Assembly: GCA_023253245.1 (NCBI GenBank)
Contig: JALRHB010000035.1
Span: 1-11,165, forward strand
Reading direction: 5' to 3'
Length of the DNA stretch: 11,165 nt
Source: Polynucleobacter sp.
Lineage (GTDB): Bacteria; Pseudomonadota; Gammaproteobacteria; Burkholderiales; Burkholderiaceae
The notes under the pieces are model-generated. The model made no database searches. It worked only from the letters and a program-made list of their open reading frames with translations, and had not been told where the DNA came from. A program made the position numbers and the translations under genes. Below are positions 1 through 7,073 of the stretch, piece by piece (positions within the stretch are counted from its first letter, which is position 1; each line of letters opens with the position of its first letter).

Positions 1-1044
1 ATTGTGGTATTTGAGGCGGATAACCAACAATTGGTTTATGTGAACCCAGCTGCAGAGTCAGCTTTAGACCTTTCGCGTAAATCACTTGAAGGCCAGTCTG
101 TGCGCGATTTATTTGGGGATAACCCCTCTTTAAGGTCGATGATTGAAGAAGTTCAATTAGGACATGTGGCTGCACAGCGTCAAGAAATGATTTTGCACTC
201 ATTACCCGGAAGCATTCATCAAGACTCCATTCCCGCGCATGTAGTGATTGCGAGTCTTGAGGATCCTGCATTAATCATGATGGAGTGGTTTCCAATTGAT
301 CAGCAATTGCGTAGTGAACGCGATGAGCGAGTGACACAACAGGTTGAGGCTAATAAGCAATTGATGCGCAATTTAGCTCATGAAATTAAAAATCCCCTAG
401 GCGGAATTCGGGGGGCAGCGCAATTATTAGAATTTGAACTTCCTGAAAAGGGTTTGCGTGAGTACACCCAGGTCATCATTAAAGAATCTGACCGCTTGCA
501 AACTTTAGTAGACCGTCTTCTTGCGCCACATCGTAAAGCCCATGCGATGGAATTATTTAATGTCCATGAGGCTCTTGAGAGAGTGCGCAGTTTAGTGCTC
601 GCTGAATTTCCTAAGGGTTTGAGGATTATTCGTAACTACGACACTAGTTTGCCCGAAGTATTAGGTGATCGTGAGCAATTAATTCAGGCTGTTCTCAATA
701 TTGCCCACAATGCTGCACAAGCCCTTGCTGAAGAAATCCGTCAAGGGATTGCGCAGATTGAACTCAAGACCCGAGTTGCCCGCTCAGTGACCATCTCAAA
801 GCAGCGCTATAAGATGGCGATGGATTTGCATGTGATTGATAACGGTCCTGGCATTCCGGAAGATATTCGTGAGCGTATCTTTTTCCCTTTAGTTTCTGGG
901 CGTGAGGGCGGTAGTGGCCTTGGTCTGACTTTAGCTCAAACATTCGTGCAACAACACCAAGGTTTTATTACTTGCGACAGTCGCCCCGGGCGCACTGATT
1001 TCCATATTCAAATTCCATACCGTAAGCAGGAGAAGGCATCATGA
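1..1044 (+). CDS. ntrB: Nitrogen regulation sensor histidine kinase NtrB (GlnL), 5'-truncated by window edge
   Basis: NtrB is the cytoplasmic kinase/phosphatase that, under PII control, phosphorylates NtrC when nitrogen is scarce. The reading frame is open through base 1. By alignment with remembered E. coli NtrB (349 aa), about 20 N-terminal residues are missing, so the true start lies outside the window. Numbering from the GTG at 4-6: an N-terminal PAS-like domain (about 1-100, with VNPAAESAL); an H-box RNLAHEIKNPLGG with phospho-acceptor His126 (codon 379-381); an N-box NIAHNAAQAL (Asn232, Asn236); a G1 box DNGPGIP (279-285); and a G2 box GGSGLGL (302-308). There is no membrane segment, as expected for NtrB. 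The kinase catalytic motifs look complete. The stop TGA overlaps the ntrC start (ATGA), indicating coupled translation. Family assignment is very secure; an upstream glnA would be typical but is not visible. Confidence 0.96.
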   Translation: MVVFEADNQQLVYVNPAAESALDLSRKSLEGQSVRDLFGDNPSLRSMIEEVQLGHVAAQRQEMILHSLPGSIHQDSIPAHVVIASLEDPALIMMEWFPIDQQLRSERDERVTQQVEANKQLMRNLAHEIKNPLGGIRGAAQLLEFELPEKGLREYTQVIIKESDRLQTLVDRLLAPHRKAHAMELFNVHEALERVRSLVLAEFPKGLRIIRNYDTSLPEVLGDREQLIQAVLNIAHNAAQALAEEIRQGIAQIELKTRVARSVTISKQRYKMAMDLHVIDNGPGIPEDIRERIFFPLVSGREGGSGLGLTLAQTFVQQHQGFITCDSRPGRTDFHIQIPYRKQEKAS

Positions 1045-2492
1045 AACCCGTTTGGATCGTGGACGATGATCAATCAATACGTTGGGTGCTTGAAAAGGCG
1101 CTAACGCGTGAAAATATTCGGCATAAGAGTTTCTCCAATCCCAATGATGTTTTGGACGCTTTGGACAAAGATAGTCCCGCCGTTTTGATCTCCGATATTC
1201 GTATGCCTCGTGGTAATGGCCTTGATCTTTTGCAAAATATAAAAGAAACCCATCCATTATTACCGGTCATTATCATGACGGCCTATTCAGATTTAGACTC
1301 GGCCGTCTCTTCTTTTCAAGGAGGCGCATTTGAATATCTCACTAAGCCTTTTGATATTGATAAGGCGGTTGCACTCATTCGGCGTGCAATAGAGCAAAGT
1401 GAACGTAATCAGTTAGGCAGCAAAGAGCTCAATGGTTGGAGACAGGACTCAACTGAGATTATTGGCCAAGCGCCCGCTATGCAAGAAGTATTTAGGGCAA
1501 TTGGCCGCCTGGCTCAATCCCACTCTACGGTATTAATTACTGGTGAATCTGGGACTGGCAAACAACTTGTGGCACAAGCCTTGCATAAGCATAGCCCCAG
1601 GGCAAAGGGACCATTTGTAACATTTAGCACAGCGTCAGTTCCTAAAGATTTGTTGGAATCGGAGTTGTTCGGGCATGAGCGCGGCGCATTTCCTAGTGCG
1701 CTAACCTTGCGTCGAGGTCGTTTTGAGCAGGCTGATGGCGGAACCTTATTTCTTGATGAGATTGGCGACATTCCATTTGACCTTCAAACACGTATTTTGC
1801 GTGCCTTAACTGATGGACACTTTTATAGACTCGGAGGTCAAGATCCCATCAAAGCCAATGTCAGAATCATTGCTTCAACCCATCAAAACTTAGAGGCAAG
1901 GGTGGCAGCTGGAGCATTTAGGGAGGATCTCTTGCACAGATTAAATGTCATTCGTCTGCGTATGCCCGCATTAAGAGAGCGAGCAGAGGATATACCAGTT
2001 TTGGCAAGACACTTTATGCTTTCATGCGCAAAGTCTTTGGGCGTTGAACCTAAGAAATTATCTGACGAAGTGCTGAAAAATATAAGTGCTATGCCTTTTC
2101 CTGGTAATGTTCGCCAACTAGAAAATCTCTGTCATTGGCTAACGGTGATGACACCTTCTAATATGATCAGTGCCAGTGATTTACCTGCTGATATCTTGGC
2201 AGAGGCTGCTGAGCAACCCTTGATATTAGAGGGTGAATCTGCGTTATCAAATTCCAGCATCCCCAGAGTGGTCTCGGTGGATTGGGAGAGTAGCTTAGGA
2301 CGCTTGGCAGTGAAGATGCTTCAAGATGGGGATCAAGGGGTCTACGATGTACTCTGCTCTAAATTTGAAAAAGCAGTTTTACAGGCTGCGCTAGAGGTTA
2401 CAAGAGGCAGGCGGGTAGAAGCGGCCCAGCGGTTAGGTATTGGACGCAATACGATTACACGCAAGCTACAGGAGTTGGGTATTGATGACTGA
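1041..2492 (+). CDS. ntrC: Nitrogen regulation response regulator NtrC with an atypical GAFTGA (GAFPSA) loop
   Basis: 483 aa, close to the usual ~470. It has three domains. The receiver (1-~120) carries the acidic pair in VDDD, phospho-acceptor Asp52 and Lys102. The AAA+ domain (~138-375) has Walker A GESGTGK (168-174), Walker B TLFLDE (235-240), arginine-finger candidates Arg294 and Arg300 in FREDLLHRLN, and sensor II Arg358 in PGNVRQLEN. A Fis-type helix-turn-helix (~442-480) includes RNTITRKLQELG. Known role: phosphorylated NtrC binds upstream sites and activates nitrogen-assimilation genes, normally by remodelling sigma54-RNA polymerase. Two oddities: the GAFTGA loop (215-220) reads GAFPSA, and the Asn expected in the FVxxNxAA strand is Ser196. 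Surrounding residues are conserved, so this is not a frameshift. Sigma54 activation may be lost or altered (inference). The start is supported by AGGAG at 1028-1032, 8 bases upstream, and by overlap with ntrB. Confidence 0.96.
   Translation: MKPVWIVDDDQSIRWVLEKALTRENIRHKSFSNPNDVLDALDKDSPAVLISDIRMPRGNGLDLLQNIKETHPLLPVIIMTAYSDLDSAVSSFQGGAFEYLTKPFDIDKAVALIRRAIEQSERNQLGSKELNGWRQDSTEIIGQAPAMQEVFRAIGRLAQSHSTVLITGESGTGKQLVAQALHKHSPRAKGPFVTFSTASVPKDLLESELFGHERGAFPSALTLRRGRFEQADGGTLFLDEIGDIPFDLQTRILRALTDGHFYRLGGQDPIKANVRIIASTHQNLEARVAAGAFREDLLHRLNVIRLRMPALRERAEDIPVLARHFMLSCAKSLGVEPKKLSDEVLKNISAMPFPGNVRQLENLCHWLTVMTPSNMISASDLPADILAEAAEQPLILEGESALSNSSIPRVVSVDWESSLGRLAVKMLQDGDQGVYDVLCSKFEKAVLQAALEVTRGRRVEAAQRLGIGRNTITRKLQELGIDD
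2470..2474 (+). promoter_or_regulatory. Ribosome binding site fixing the xth start
   Basis: AGGAG lies inside the ntrC coding region, 10 bases before the ATG at 2485. It favours that ATG over the in-frame ATG at 2440, which would add 15 residues with no counterpart in remembered exonuclease III proteins. Confidence 0.6.
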
Positions 2493-3330
2493 GTCAGTGC
2501 GGATTGCGGCATGGAATGTTAATTCTTTGAAAGTTCGTTTGCCGCAAGTTCTGAAGTGGTTGGAAGCACAGCACCAAGCAAAGCGGCCTATAGATGCCTT
2601 ATGCCTTCAAGAGCTTAAGCTTACAGATGAAAACTTTCCTCATCAGGCTTTAGAGAAAGCAGGTTATTCAAGTTTAGTTGCTGGCCAAAAAACCTATAAC
2701 GGTGTTGCTATCATTGTTCGGCGTGCCGCACTAGCACCGACGGCAACAGATCTGGCGACCACCTTCTTAAAGCCAGTGCGGAATATTCCCAATTATGTTG
2801 ATGATCAACAACGGATTTTGGCTGCTACTGTCTGTTTTAAAAATATCCAACCCATACGCCTGATTTCTGCGTATTTTCCGAACGGACAGTCCCTTGATAG
2901 CGATAAATTTGTTTATAAACTCTCTTGGCTTCAAGCTTTAGAGAATTGGCTCAAACAAGAGTTAAGTGAGAATCAACGCCTTGCATTATTAGGTGACTTT
3001 AATATTGCTCCGAGCGATAGTGATGTGCATGATCCTTCAAAATGGGTGGGTCAAAATTTGGTCTCACCACAAGAACGAGATGCATTTGCTCGACTTATTA
3101 AGCTGGGCATGCACGACTCTTTCAGAATGTTTGAGCAGACCCCCAAGGCCTTTAGCTGGTGGGATTACCGAATGATGGGTTTTAGACGCAATGCGGGTAT
3201 GCGTATTGACCATATCTTGCTTAGCAATGCACTTAAGGAGAAGTGCGAGATGAGCATCATTGATAAGGAGCCTCGCACTTGGGATCAGCCCTCTGACCAT
3301 GCTCCCGTCGTGGCGCAAATAAAGCCCTAA
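2485..3330 (+). CDS. xth: Exodeoxyribonuclease III (AP endonuclease, ExoIII/XthA family)
   Basis: 281 aa from the ATG at 2485 (E. coli XthA is 268). The enzyme incises DNA at abasic sites and removes 3'-blocking groups or nucleotides from duplex DNA in base-excision repair; it is cytoplasmic and Mg-dependent. Residues matching the known catalytic set are all visible: Asn11 in AWNVNSLKVR, Glu43 in LQELKL, Tyr130 in SAYFPNG, Asp171 and Asn173 in GDFNIAPSD, Asp242 in MRIDHILL, and Asp271-His272 in PSDHAPV. The FSWWDYR segment before the third block is also typical of the family. The start overlaps the ntrC end by 8 bases, with a Shine-Dalgarno inside ntrC, so it is likely cotranscribed and coupled with ntrBC. 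Linking a repair gene to nitrogen control is probably positional, not functional (inference). The gene ends 3 bases from the convergent prlC stop. Confidence 0.95.
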   Translation: MTESVRIAAWNVNSLKVRLPQVLKWLEAQHQAKRPIDALCLQELKLTDENFPHQALEKAGYSSLVAGQKTYNGVAIIVRRAALAPTATDLATTFLKPVRNIPNYVDDQQRILAATVCFKNIQPIRLISAYFPNGQSLDSDKFVYKLSWLQALENWLKQELSENQRLALLGDFNIAPSDSDVHDPSKWVGQNLVSPQERDAFARLIKLGMHDSFRMFEQTPKAFSWWDYRMMGFRRNAGMRIDHILLSNALKEKCEMSIIDKEPRTWDQPSDHAPVVAQIKP

Positions 3331-3333
3331 GAT

Positions 3334-5463
3334 TTATGCAGCAAGACCACCGTGCCGAAGTAGGGCGTCGACACTAGGTTCCCTGCCGCGGAAGGCTTTA
3401 AACGATTCGGATGCGGGTCGACTGCCACCTACTTCTAATATTTCTGTGCAATACTTTTTTCCGGTGGCTACATCTAACACACTGCCAGTTAATTTAGCCG
3501 CTTCTTCAAATGCTGAGTAGGCATCGGCGGATAGTACTTCTGCCCACTTATAGCTGTAGTAACCAGCCGCATATCCACCAGCAAAAATGTGACTAAAGCT
3601 ATTAATCCAACGTGAGATTGCAGGCTGCGGTATCACATTAAAGTCCGCGGCGATCTTACGCGATAGTTCAAGAACTGCAGAGCCATGAGCTTGGTCTGCA
3701 TTAAATGTGGAGTGCAGTCTCCAATCAGTTAATGACATTACAATTTGTCGCAATGTCATTAAACCATTTTGGAAATTTTTAGCAGCCAGCATTTTGCTAA
3801 ATAGTTCTCGTGGTAAAGGTTTGTTGGTATCAACATGAGCTGTCATTTTTTCTAAAACTTCCCATTCCCAGCAGAAGTTTTCCATAAATTGACTGGGTAA
3901 TTCAACAGCATCCCACTCGACCCCATTAATGCCAGATACGCCTAGTGCGCTCACTTGAGTAAGAAGATGGTGAAGGCCGTGACCACTCTCATGGAATAGG
4001 GTAATGACATCATCATGGGTGATTGTTGGTGGACACAAAGCGCCATTGATTCTAACGGGCGGAGCAAAATTACAAACTAAGTAGGCTACTGGAATCTGAA
4101 TTTCGCCATTGGGCAATTGCCTTCTGCCACGAGCATCATCCATCCACGCGCCACCTCTTTTTCCGGGGCGAGCATAGGGGTCTAGATAGAAGTAGGCGCG
4201 GATTTTGCCATCAAGGTCTTGAACGCTAAATGACTGAACATCATCATGCCATGTGGGTAAATCTGCCGGTATGATACGCACGCTAAAGAGAGTTTGAATA
4301 AGCTCAAACAAACCATCTAAGACTTTAGGTAATGGAAAGTATTGCTTAAGTTCATTTTCAGAGAAGGCGTAGCGCTCTTGCTTGAGACGCTCAGCTACGA
4401 AGGCGCTATCCCAAGGTTCAATACCATCAGCTAAGCCAAGTTTAATTTTCGCAAATTGACAGAGTTCATCCCAATCCCTTTGCGCAAACGACCTAGCTTT
4501 TTGAGCAAAATCAGTTAAAAAGAAATCAACTTCTTGAACATTATTGGCCATTTTGGGAGCTAAGCTCAACGCAGCATAGTTTTCAAAACCAAGCATATTG
4601 GCCTCTTCGTGGCGGAGGCGTAATTGCTTAAGCATGTTTTGGGTGTTATCCCAATCTAATTGGCCTTGGCTATATTGAGGAGCAATTTCTGATGCTCGTG
4701 TGACATAAGCTTCATACATCAAACGCCTTAGGTCCCGATTCTCGCTATATTGCATGACTGGGTAATAGGATGGGAAGTGCAAGGTAAATGCCCATCCCTG
4801 GAGATTTTTTTGCCGCGCTGTATCGGCAGCAGCTGCCTTTACATCCTCTGGCAATCCAGCAAGTTGTGCTTCATCGCTCACCAGATGGACAAAGCTATCT
4901 GTCGCATCTAAGACGTGATCTGAAAATGCTTTACCTAGAGTCGCTTGCTCATCTTGAATTTGCGCAAAGCGCGGCTTCAGTTCATCTGGTAGCTCAGCCC
5001 CACCAAGCCGAAAATCACGCAAAGAGTTTTCAATCACTTTTTTCTGTGCCATGCTCAAGTGTTTGAACTCATCACTCTGACTGAGTTGTTTAAATTTATC
5101 GTATAAAGCGAGGTTTTGACCTAGACTAGAAAAGAAAGCAGTTACCTTTGGAAGCATTTCTCCATAAGCGGTTCTGAGCTCTGGAGAATCGGCAACGCTA
5201 TTAAGATGAGAAATTACACCCCAGGAGCGACTGAGGGCTTCGGTAGCGTCCTCTAGAGATTCGACCAGATCATTCCAATGTGCTGGCGTATTTCGATCAA
5301 CTGCATGATCAACGGCAAGTTGAGCATTTTCTAATAAAAACTCGATAGCAGGCTTGATGTGTAATGGAAGGATTTCCCGGTACTGGGCAATGCCACGACC
5401 AAAGGAGATTAGAGGATTTTTTGCAAGTTCAGCAGAAGGGGTTTTATAGGCAGCATGTATCAT
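3334..5463 (-). CDS. prlC: Oligopeptidase A, M3-family zinc metallopeptidase
   Basis: 709 aa, about 30 longer than E. coli PrlC/OpdA (680). M3 thimet-type enzymes are cytosolic zinc peptidases that degrade short peptides, including cleaved signal peptides. The zinc site is HESGH at residues 491-495 (bases 3979-3993), with the third ligand Glu521 in WDAVELPSQFMEN. Downstream, FAGGYAAGYYSYKWAEVL is the Tyr-rich substrate-binding segment of the family, and the C-terminal FRGREPSVDALLRH also matches. E. coli PrlC has HEFGH, so the Ser inside the motif is a small variation at a non-ligand position. There is no signal peptide. The start at 5463 is the only reasonable ATG, but the purine-rich AGAGGG abuts it with no spacer, so initiation may be weak or coupled. 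It lies 62 bases after folD, probably in the same operon, with possible hairpins in the gap. Confidence 0.95.
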   Translation of the reverse strand: MIHAAYKTPSAELAKNPLISFGRGIAQYREILPLHIKPAIEFLLENAQLAVDHAVDRNTPAHWNDLVESLEDATEALSRSWGVISHLNSVADSPELRTAYGEMLPKVTAFFSSLGQNLALYDKFKQLSQSDEFKHLSMAQKKVIENSLRDFRLGGAELPDELKPRFAQIQDEQATLGKAFSDHVLDATDSFVHLVSDEAQLAGLPEDVKAAAADTARQKNLQGWAFTLHFPSYYPVMQYSENRDLRRLMYEAYVTRASEIAPQYSQGQLDWDNTQNMLKQLRLRHEEANMLGFENYAALSLAPKMANNVQEVDFFLTDFAQKARSFAQRDWDELCQFAKIKLGLADGIEPWDSAFVAERLKQERYAFSENELKQYFPLPKVLDGLFELIQTLFSVRIIPADLPTWHDDVQSFSVQDLDGKIRAYFYLDPYARPGKRGGAWMDDARGRRQLPNGEIQIPVAYLVCNFAPPVRINGALCPPTITHDDVITLFHESGHGLHHLLTQVSALGVSGINGVEWDAVELPSQFMENFCWEWEVLEKMTAHVDTNKPLPRELFSKMLAAKNFQNGLMTLRQIVMSLTDWRLHSTFNADQAHGSAVLELSRKIAADFNVIPQPAISRWINSFSHIFAGGYAAGYYSYKWAEVLSADAYSAFEEAAKLTGSVLDVATGKKYCTEILEVGGSRPASESFKAFRGREPSVDALLRHGGLAA

Positions 5464-5488
5464 CCCTCTAGCTTAATGGAGAGACGAA

Positions 5489-5504
5489 CTTTTTGCCGAA
5501 AAAG
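5489..5504 (-). repeat. Short AT-rich inverted repeat in the folD-prlC gap
   Basis: A perfect 6-bp stem CTTTTT / AAAAAG encloses the 4-base loop GCCG (loop at 5495-5498). It would fold in the prlC leader or folD 3' region of the minus-strand transcript. The stem is almost wholly A-U, so it is a weak structure; function is unknown. Confidence 0.4.
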
Positions 5505-5506
5505 CG

Positions 5507-5534
5507 AAACTTTTAGATTAAGGGTCTAAAGTTT
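5507..5534 (-). repeat. Inverted repeat spanning the folD stop codon; possible weak terminator or attenuator
   Basis: Arms at 5507-5517 (AAACTTTTAGA) and 5525-5534 (TCTAAAGTTT) pair perfectly apart from one bulged T, around a 7-base loop. The right arm contains the folD stop codon. On the minus-strand transcript the hairpin is followed by CGCUUUUU, so it could cause partial termination or act as a 3' stabilising structure between folD and prlC. The stem is A-U rich, which argues against a strong terminator. Confidence 0.4.
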
Positions 5535-6380
5535 GGCTGCTTTTTCTGCGGCCTCAAGGGTATTCATCAGCAGCATCGTGATCGTCATGGGACCAACACC
5601 TCCAGGTACAGGGGTAATCCATCCTGCAACATACTGAGCGGCATCAAAGTCAACATCACCACATAACTTCCCATCGGGTAGGCGGTTGATGCCAACGTCA
5701 ATGACAACAGCCCCATGCTTAACCATATCACCAGTGATCATCTTTGGCTTGCCAGTTGCAACTACCAAGATATCAGCGTCCTTGGTGTGGTGGGCTAGAT
5801 CCCTTGTTTTGCTATTGCAGATAGTAACCGTAGCGCCTGCTTGTAATAGGAGCATTGCCATTGGCTTGCCAACAATATTCGAAGCACCAACAATGACAGC
5901 GCGTGCTCCGCGTATTGGATAGTCAATACTCTCTAAGATCTTCATACAGCCATAAGGGGTACAAGGCTTGAACTCTGGTTGGCCGACCATGAGAGCGCCA
6001 GCATTTGCTACATGAAAGCCATCGACATCTTTCTCTGGGGCAATGGCTTCAAGCACTCTTTCAGAGGCGATATGCTCAGGTAAGGGGAGTTGCACCAAAA
6101 TTCCGTGGATAGCAGGATCAGCATTTAAAGTGGCAATTCGGGCGAGCAATTCTTCTTCGCCGAGATCGGCTGAATATCGTTCTAGCACCGAATGAAAGCC
6201 GACATCTTCACATGCTTTTACTTTATTGCGAACATATACCTGACTTGCGGGATTATCGCCAACGACAATAACTGCCAAGCCAGGACGTCGATCCTTCGCG
6301 GTAACAATAGCGCCACGCGCAGCAATCTCTGTGCGAAGTTTTTTAGAGAGGGCATTTCCATCAAGTAACTGAGCAGGCAT
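5526..6380 (-). CDS. folD: Bifunctional methylene-THF dehydrogenase / methenyl-THF cyclohydrolase FolD
   Basis: 284 aa, the usual FolD length. It interconverts 5,10-methylene-THF and 10-formyl-THF via methenyl-THF, supplying one-carbon units for purines and formyl-Met; it is cytosolic and usually dimeric. Visible motifs: SQVYVRNKVKACEDVGF with Tyr49 and catalytic Lys53; VQLPLPEH (97-103); PEKDVDGFH with Asp120; PCTPYG (139-144); the nucleotide-binding GASNIVGKP (165-173); and the signature ITPVPGGVGPMT (255-266). Residues after the beta-strand (NSKT) resemble the NADP-type pocket, suggesting NADP use (inference). The start lies 9 bases beyond the response-regulator stop with no clear Shine-Dalgarno, so translation probably depends on reinitiation from the upstream gene. 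This places folD in one operon with the two-component system. Confidence 0.97.
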   Translation of the reverse strand: MPAQLLDGNALSKKLRTEIAARGAIVTAKDRRPGLAVIVVGDNPASQVYVRNKVKACEDVGFHSVLERYSADLGEEELLARIATLNADPAIHGILVQLPLPEHIASERVLEAIAPEKDVDGFHVANAGALMVGQPEFKPCTPYGCMKILESIDYPIRGARAVIVGASNIVGKPMAMLLLQAGATVTICNSKTRDLAHHTKDADILVVATGKPKMITGDMVKHGAVVIDVGINRLPDGKLCGDVDFDAAQYVAGWITPVPGGVGPMTITMLLMNTLEAAEKAAKL

Positions 6381-6389
6381 GGCAAGAAT

Positions 6390-7037
6390 TTAGTTAGGCT
6401 GTGGGTCGGAAAGCGCAAGGCGCAAAAGGTCTGCAACAGTATTAACGTTTAATTTCTCCATGATATTGGCACGGTGAGCTTCAACCGTTTTAATAGAGAT
6501 GCCAAGATCATCTGCAATTTGCTTGTTAAGGCGACCGGCAACAATCCGCTCCAAAACTTGACGCTCACGACCGGTGAGTTTGCTCAATAAACTTTGGGTG
6601 ACTTTTCGCTGACTGGCTTGAGAGTAATCAACCCTGGCTTTTGCAAACATGCGATCTACTAGTGCGCATAGATCATTTTCTTTAAATGGCTTTTCAATGA
6701 AATCTACTGCGCCTCGTTTCATTGTTGATACTGCCATTGAGACATCACCATGGCCGGTGATGAAAGCAACAGGCATAGGTAGGTTTTCACTAATCAGTCG
6801 CTCTTGCAATTCAAGGCCAGACATGCCGGGCATGCGAACATCTAAAATGGCACAAGAGATTGTGGATTTATCGGTACTTTGTAGAGACTGTAAAAAACGC
6901 TCTGCGCTAGCGTGGCAACGCACTACATAACCATTACTTTCCAATAACCACGTTAAAGAATCTCGCACAGCCTCATCGTCATCAACAACATAAACCACTT
7001 CGGCTTGATTCGATTTGGTGGGTGTACTGAGGTTCAT
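6390..7037 (-). CDS. FixJ-family two-component response regulator (receiver + LuxR-type HTH)
   Basis: 215 aa. The N-terminal receiver has the acidic pair Asp19-Asp20 in VVDDDEAVRDS, phospho-acceptor Asp66 in AILDVRMPGMSG, Thr94 in FITGHGD and Lys116 in EKPF. The C-terminal LuxR/FixJ helix-turn-helix (about 154-211) includes LTGRERQVLERIVAG and NKQIADDLGISIKTVEAHRANIMEKL. It is a cytoplasmic transcription factor expected to dimerise and bind DNA once phosphorylated by the kinase encoded 36 bases upstream. The resemblance to FixJ/TodT/TtrR-type regulators is at family level; nothing here supports a nitrogen-fixation role. A purine-rich GAGAG sits 5 bases before the ATG. Adjacency to the divergent aceE promoter makes pyruvate dehydrogenase, or the system's own operon, the most likely target (inference). 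Confidence 0.93.
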   Translation of the reverse strand: MNLSTPTKSNQAEVVYVVDDDEAVRDSLTWLLESNGYVVRCHASAERFLQSLQSTDKSTISCAILDVRMPGMSGLELQERLISENLPMPVAFITGHGDVSMAVSTMKRGAVDFIEKPFKENDLCALVDRMFAKARVDYSQASQRKVTQSLLSKLTGRERQVLERIVAGRLNKQIADDLGISIKTVEAHRANIMEKLNVNTVADLLRLALSDPQPN

Positions 7038-7073
7038 ATTTACTCTCGCTGAGAATTCACAAAGGTATAAAGT

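Noticed and set aside
2440..2484. Upstream in-frame ATG extending xth by 15 residues
   Set aside because: The extension lies deep in ntrC, has no Shine-Dalgarno at the right distance, and has no match in exonuclease III; the ATG at 2485 has AGGAG upstream.
5489..5504. Strong rho-independent terminator after folD
   Set aside because: The stem is almost entirely A-T with no GC-rich core, and the T-run is part of the stem, so it is unlikely to be an efficient terminator.
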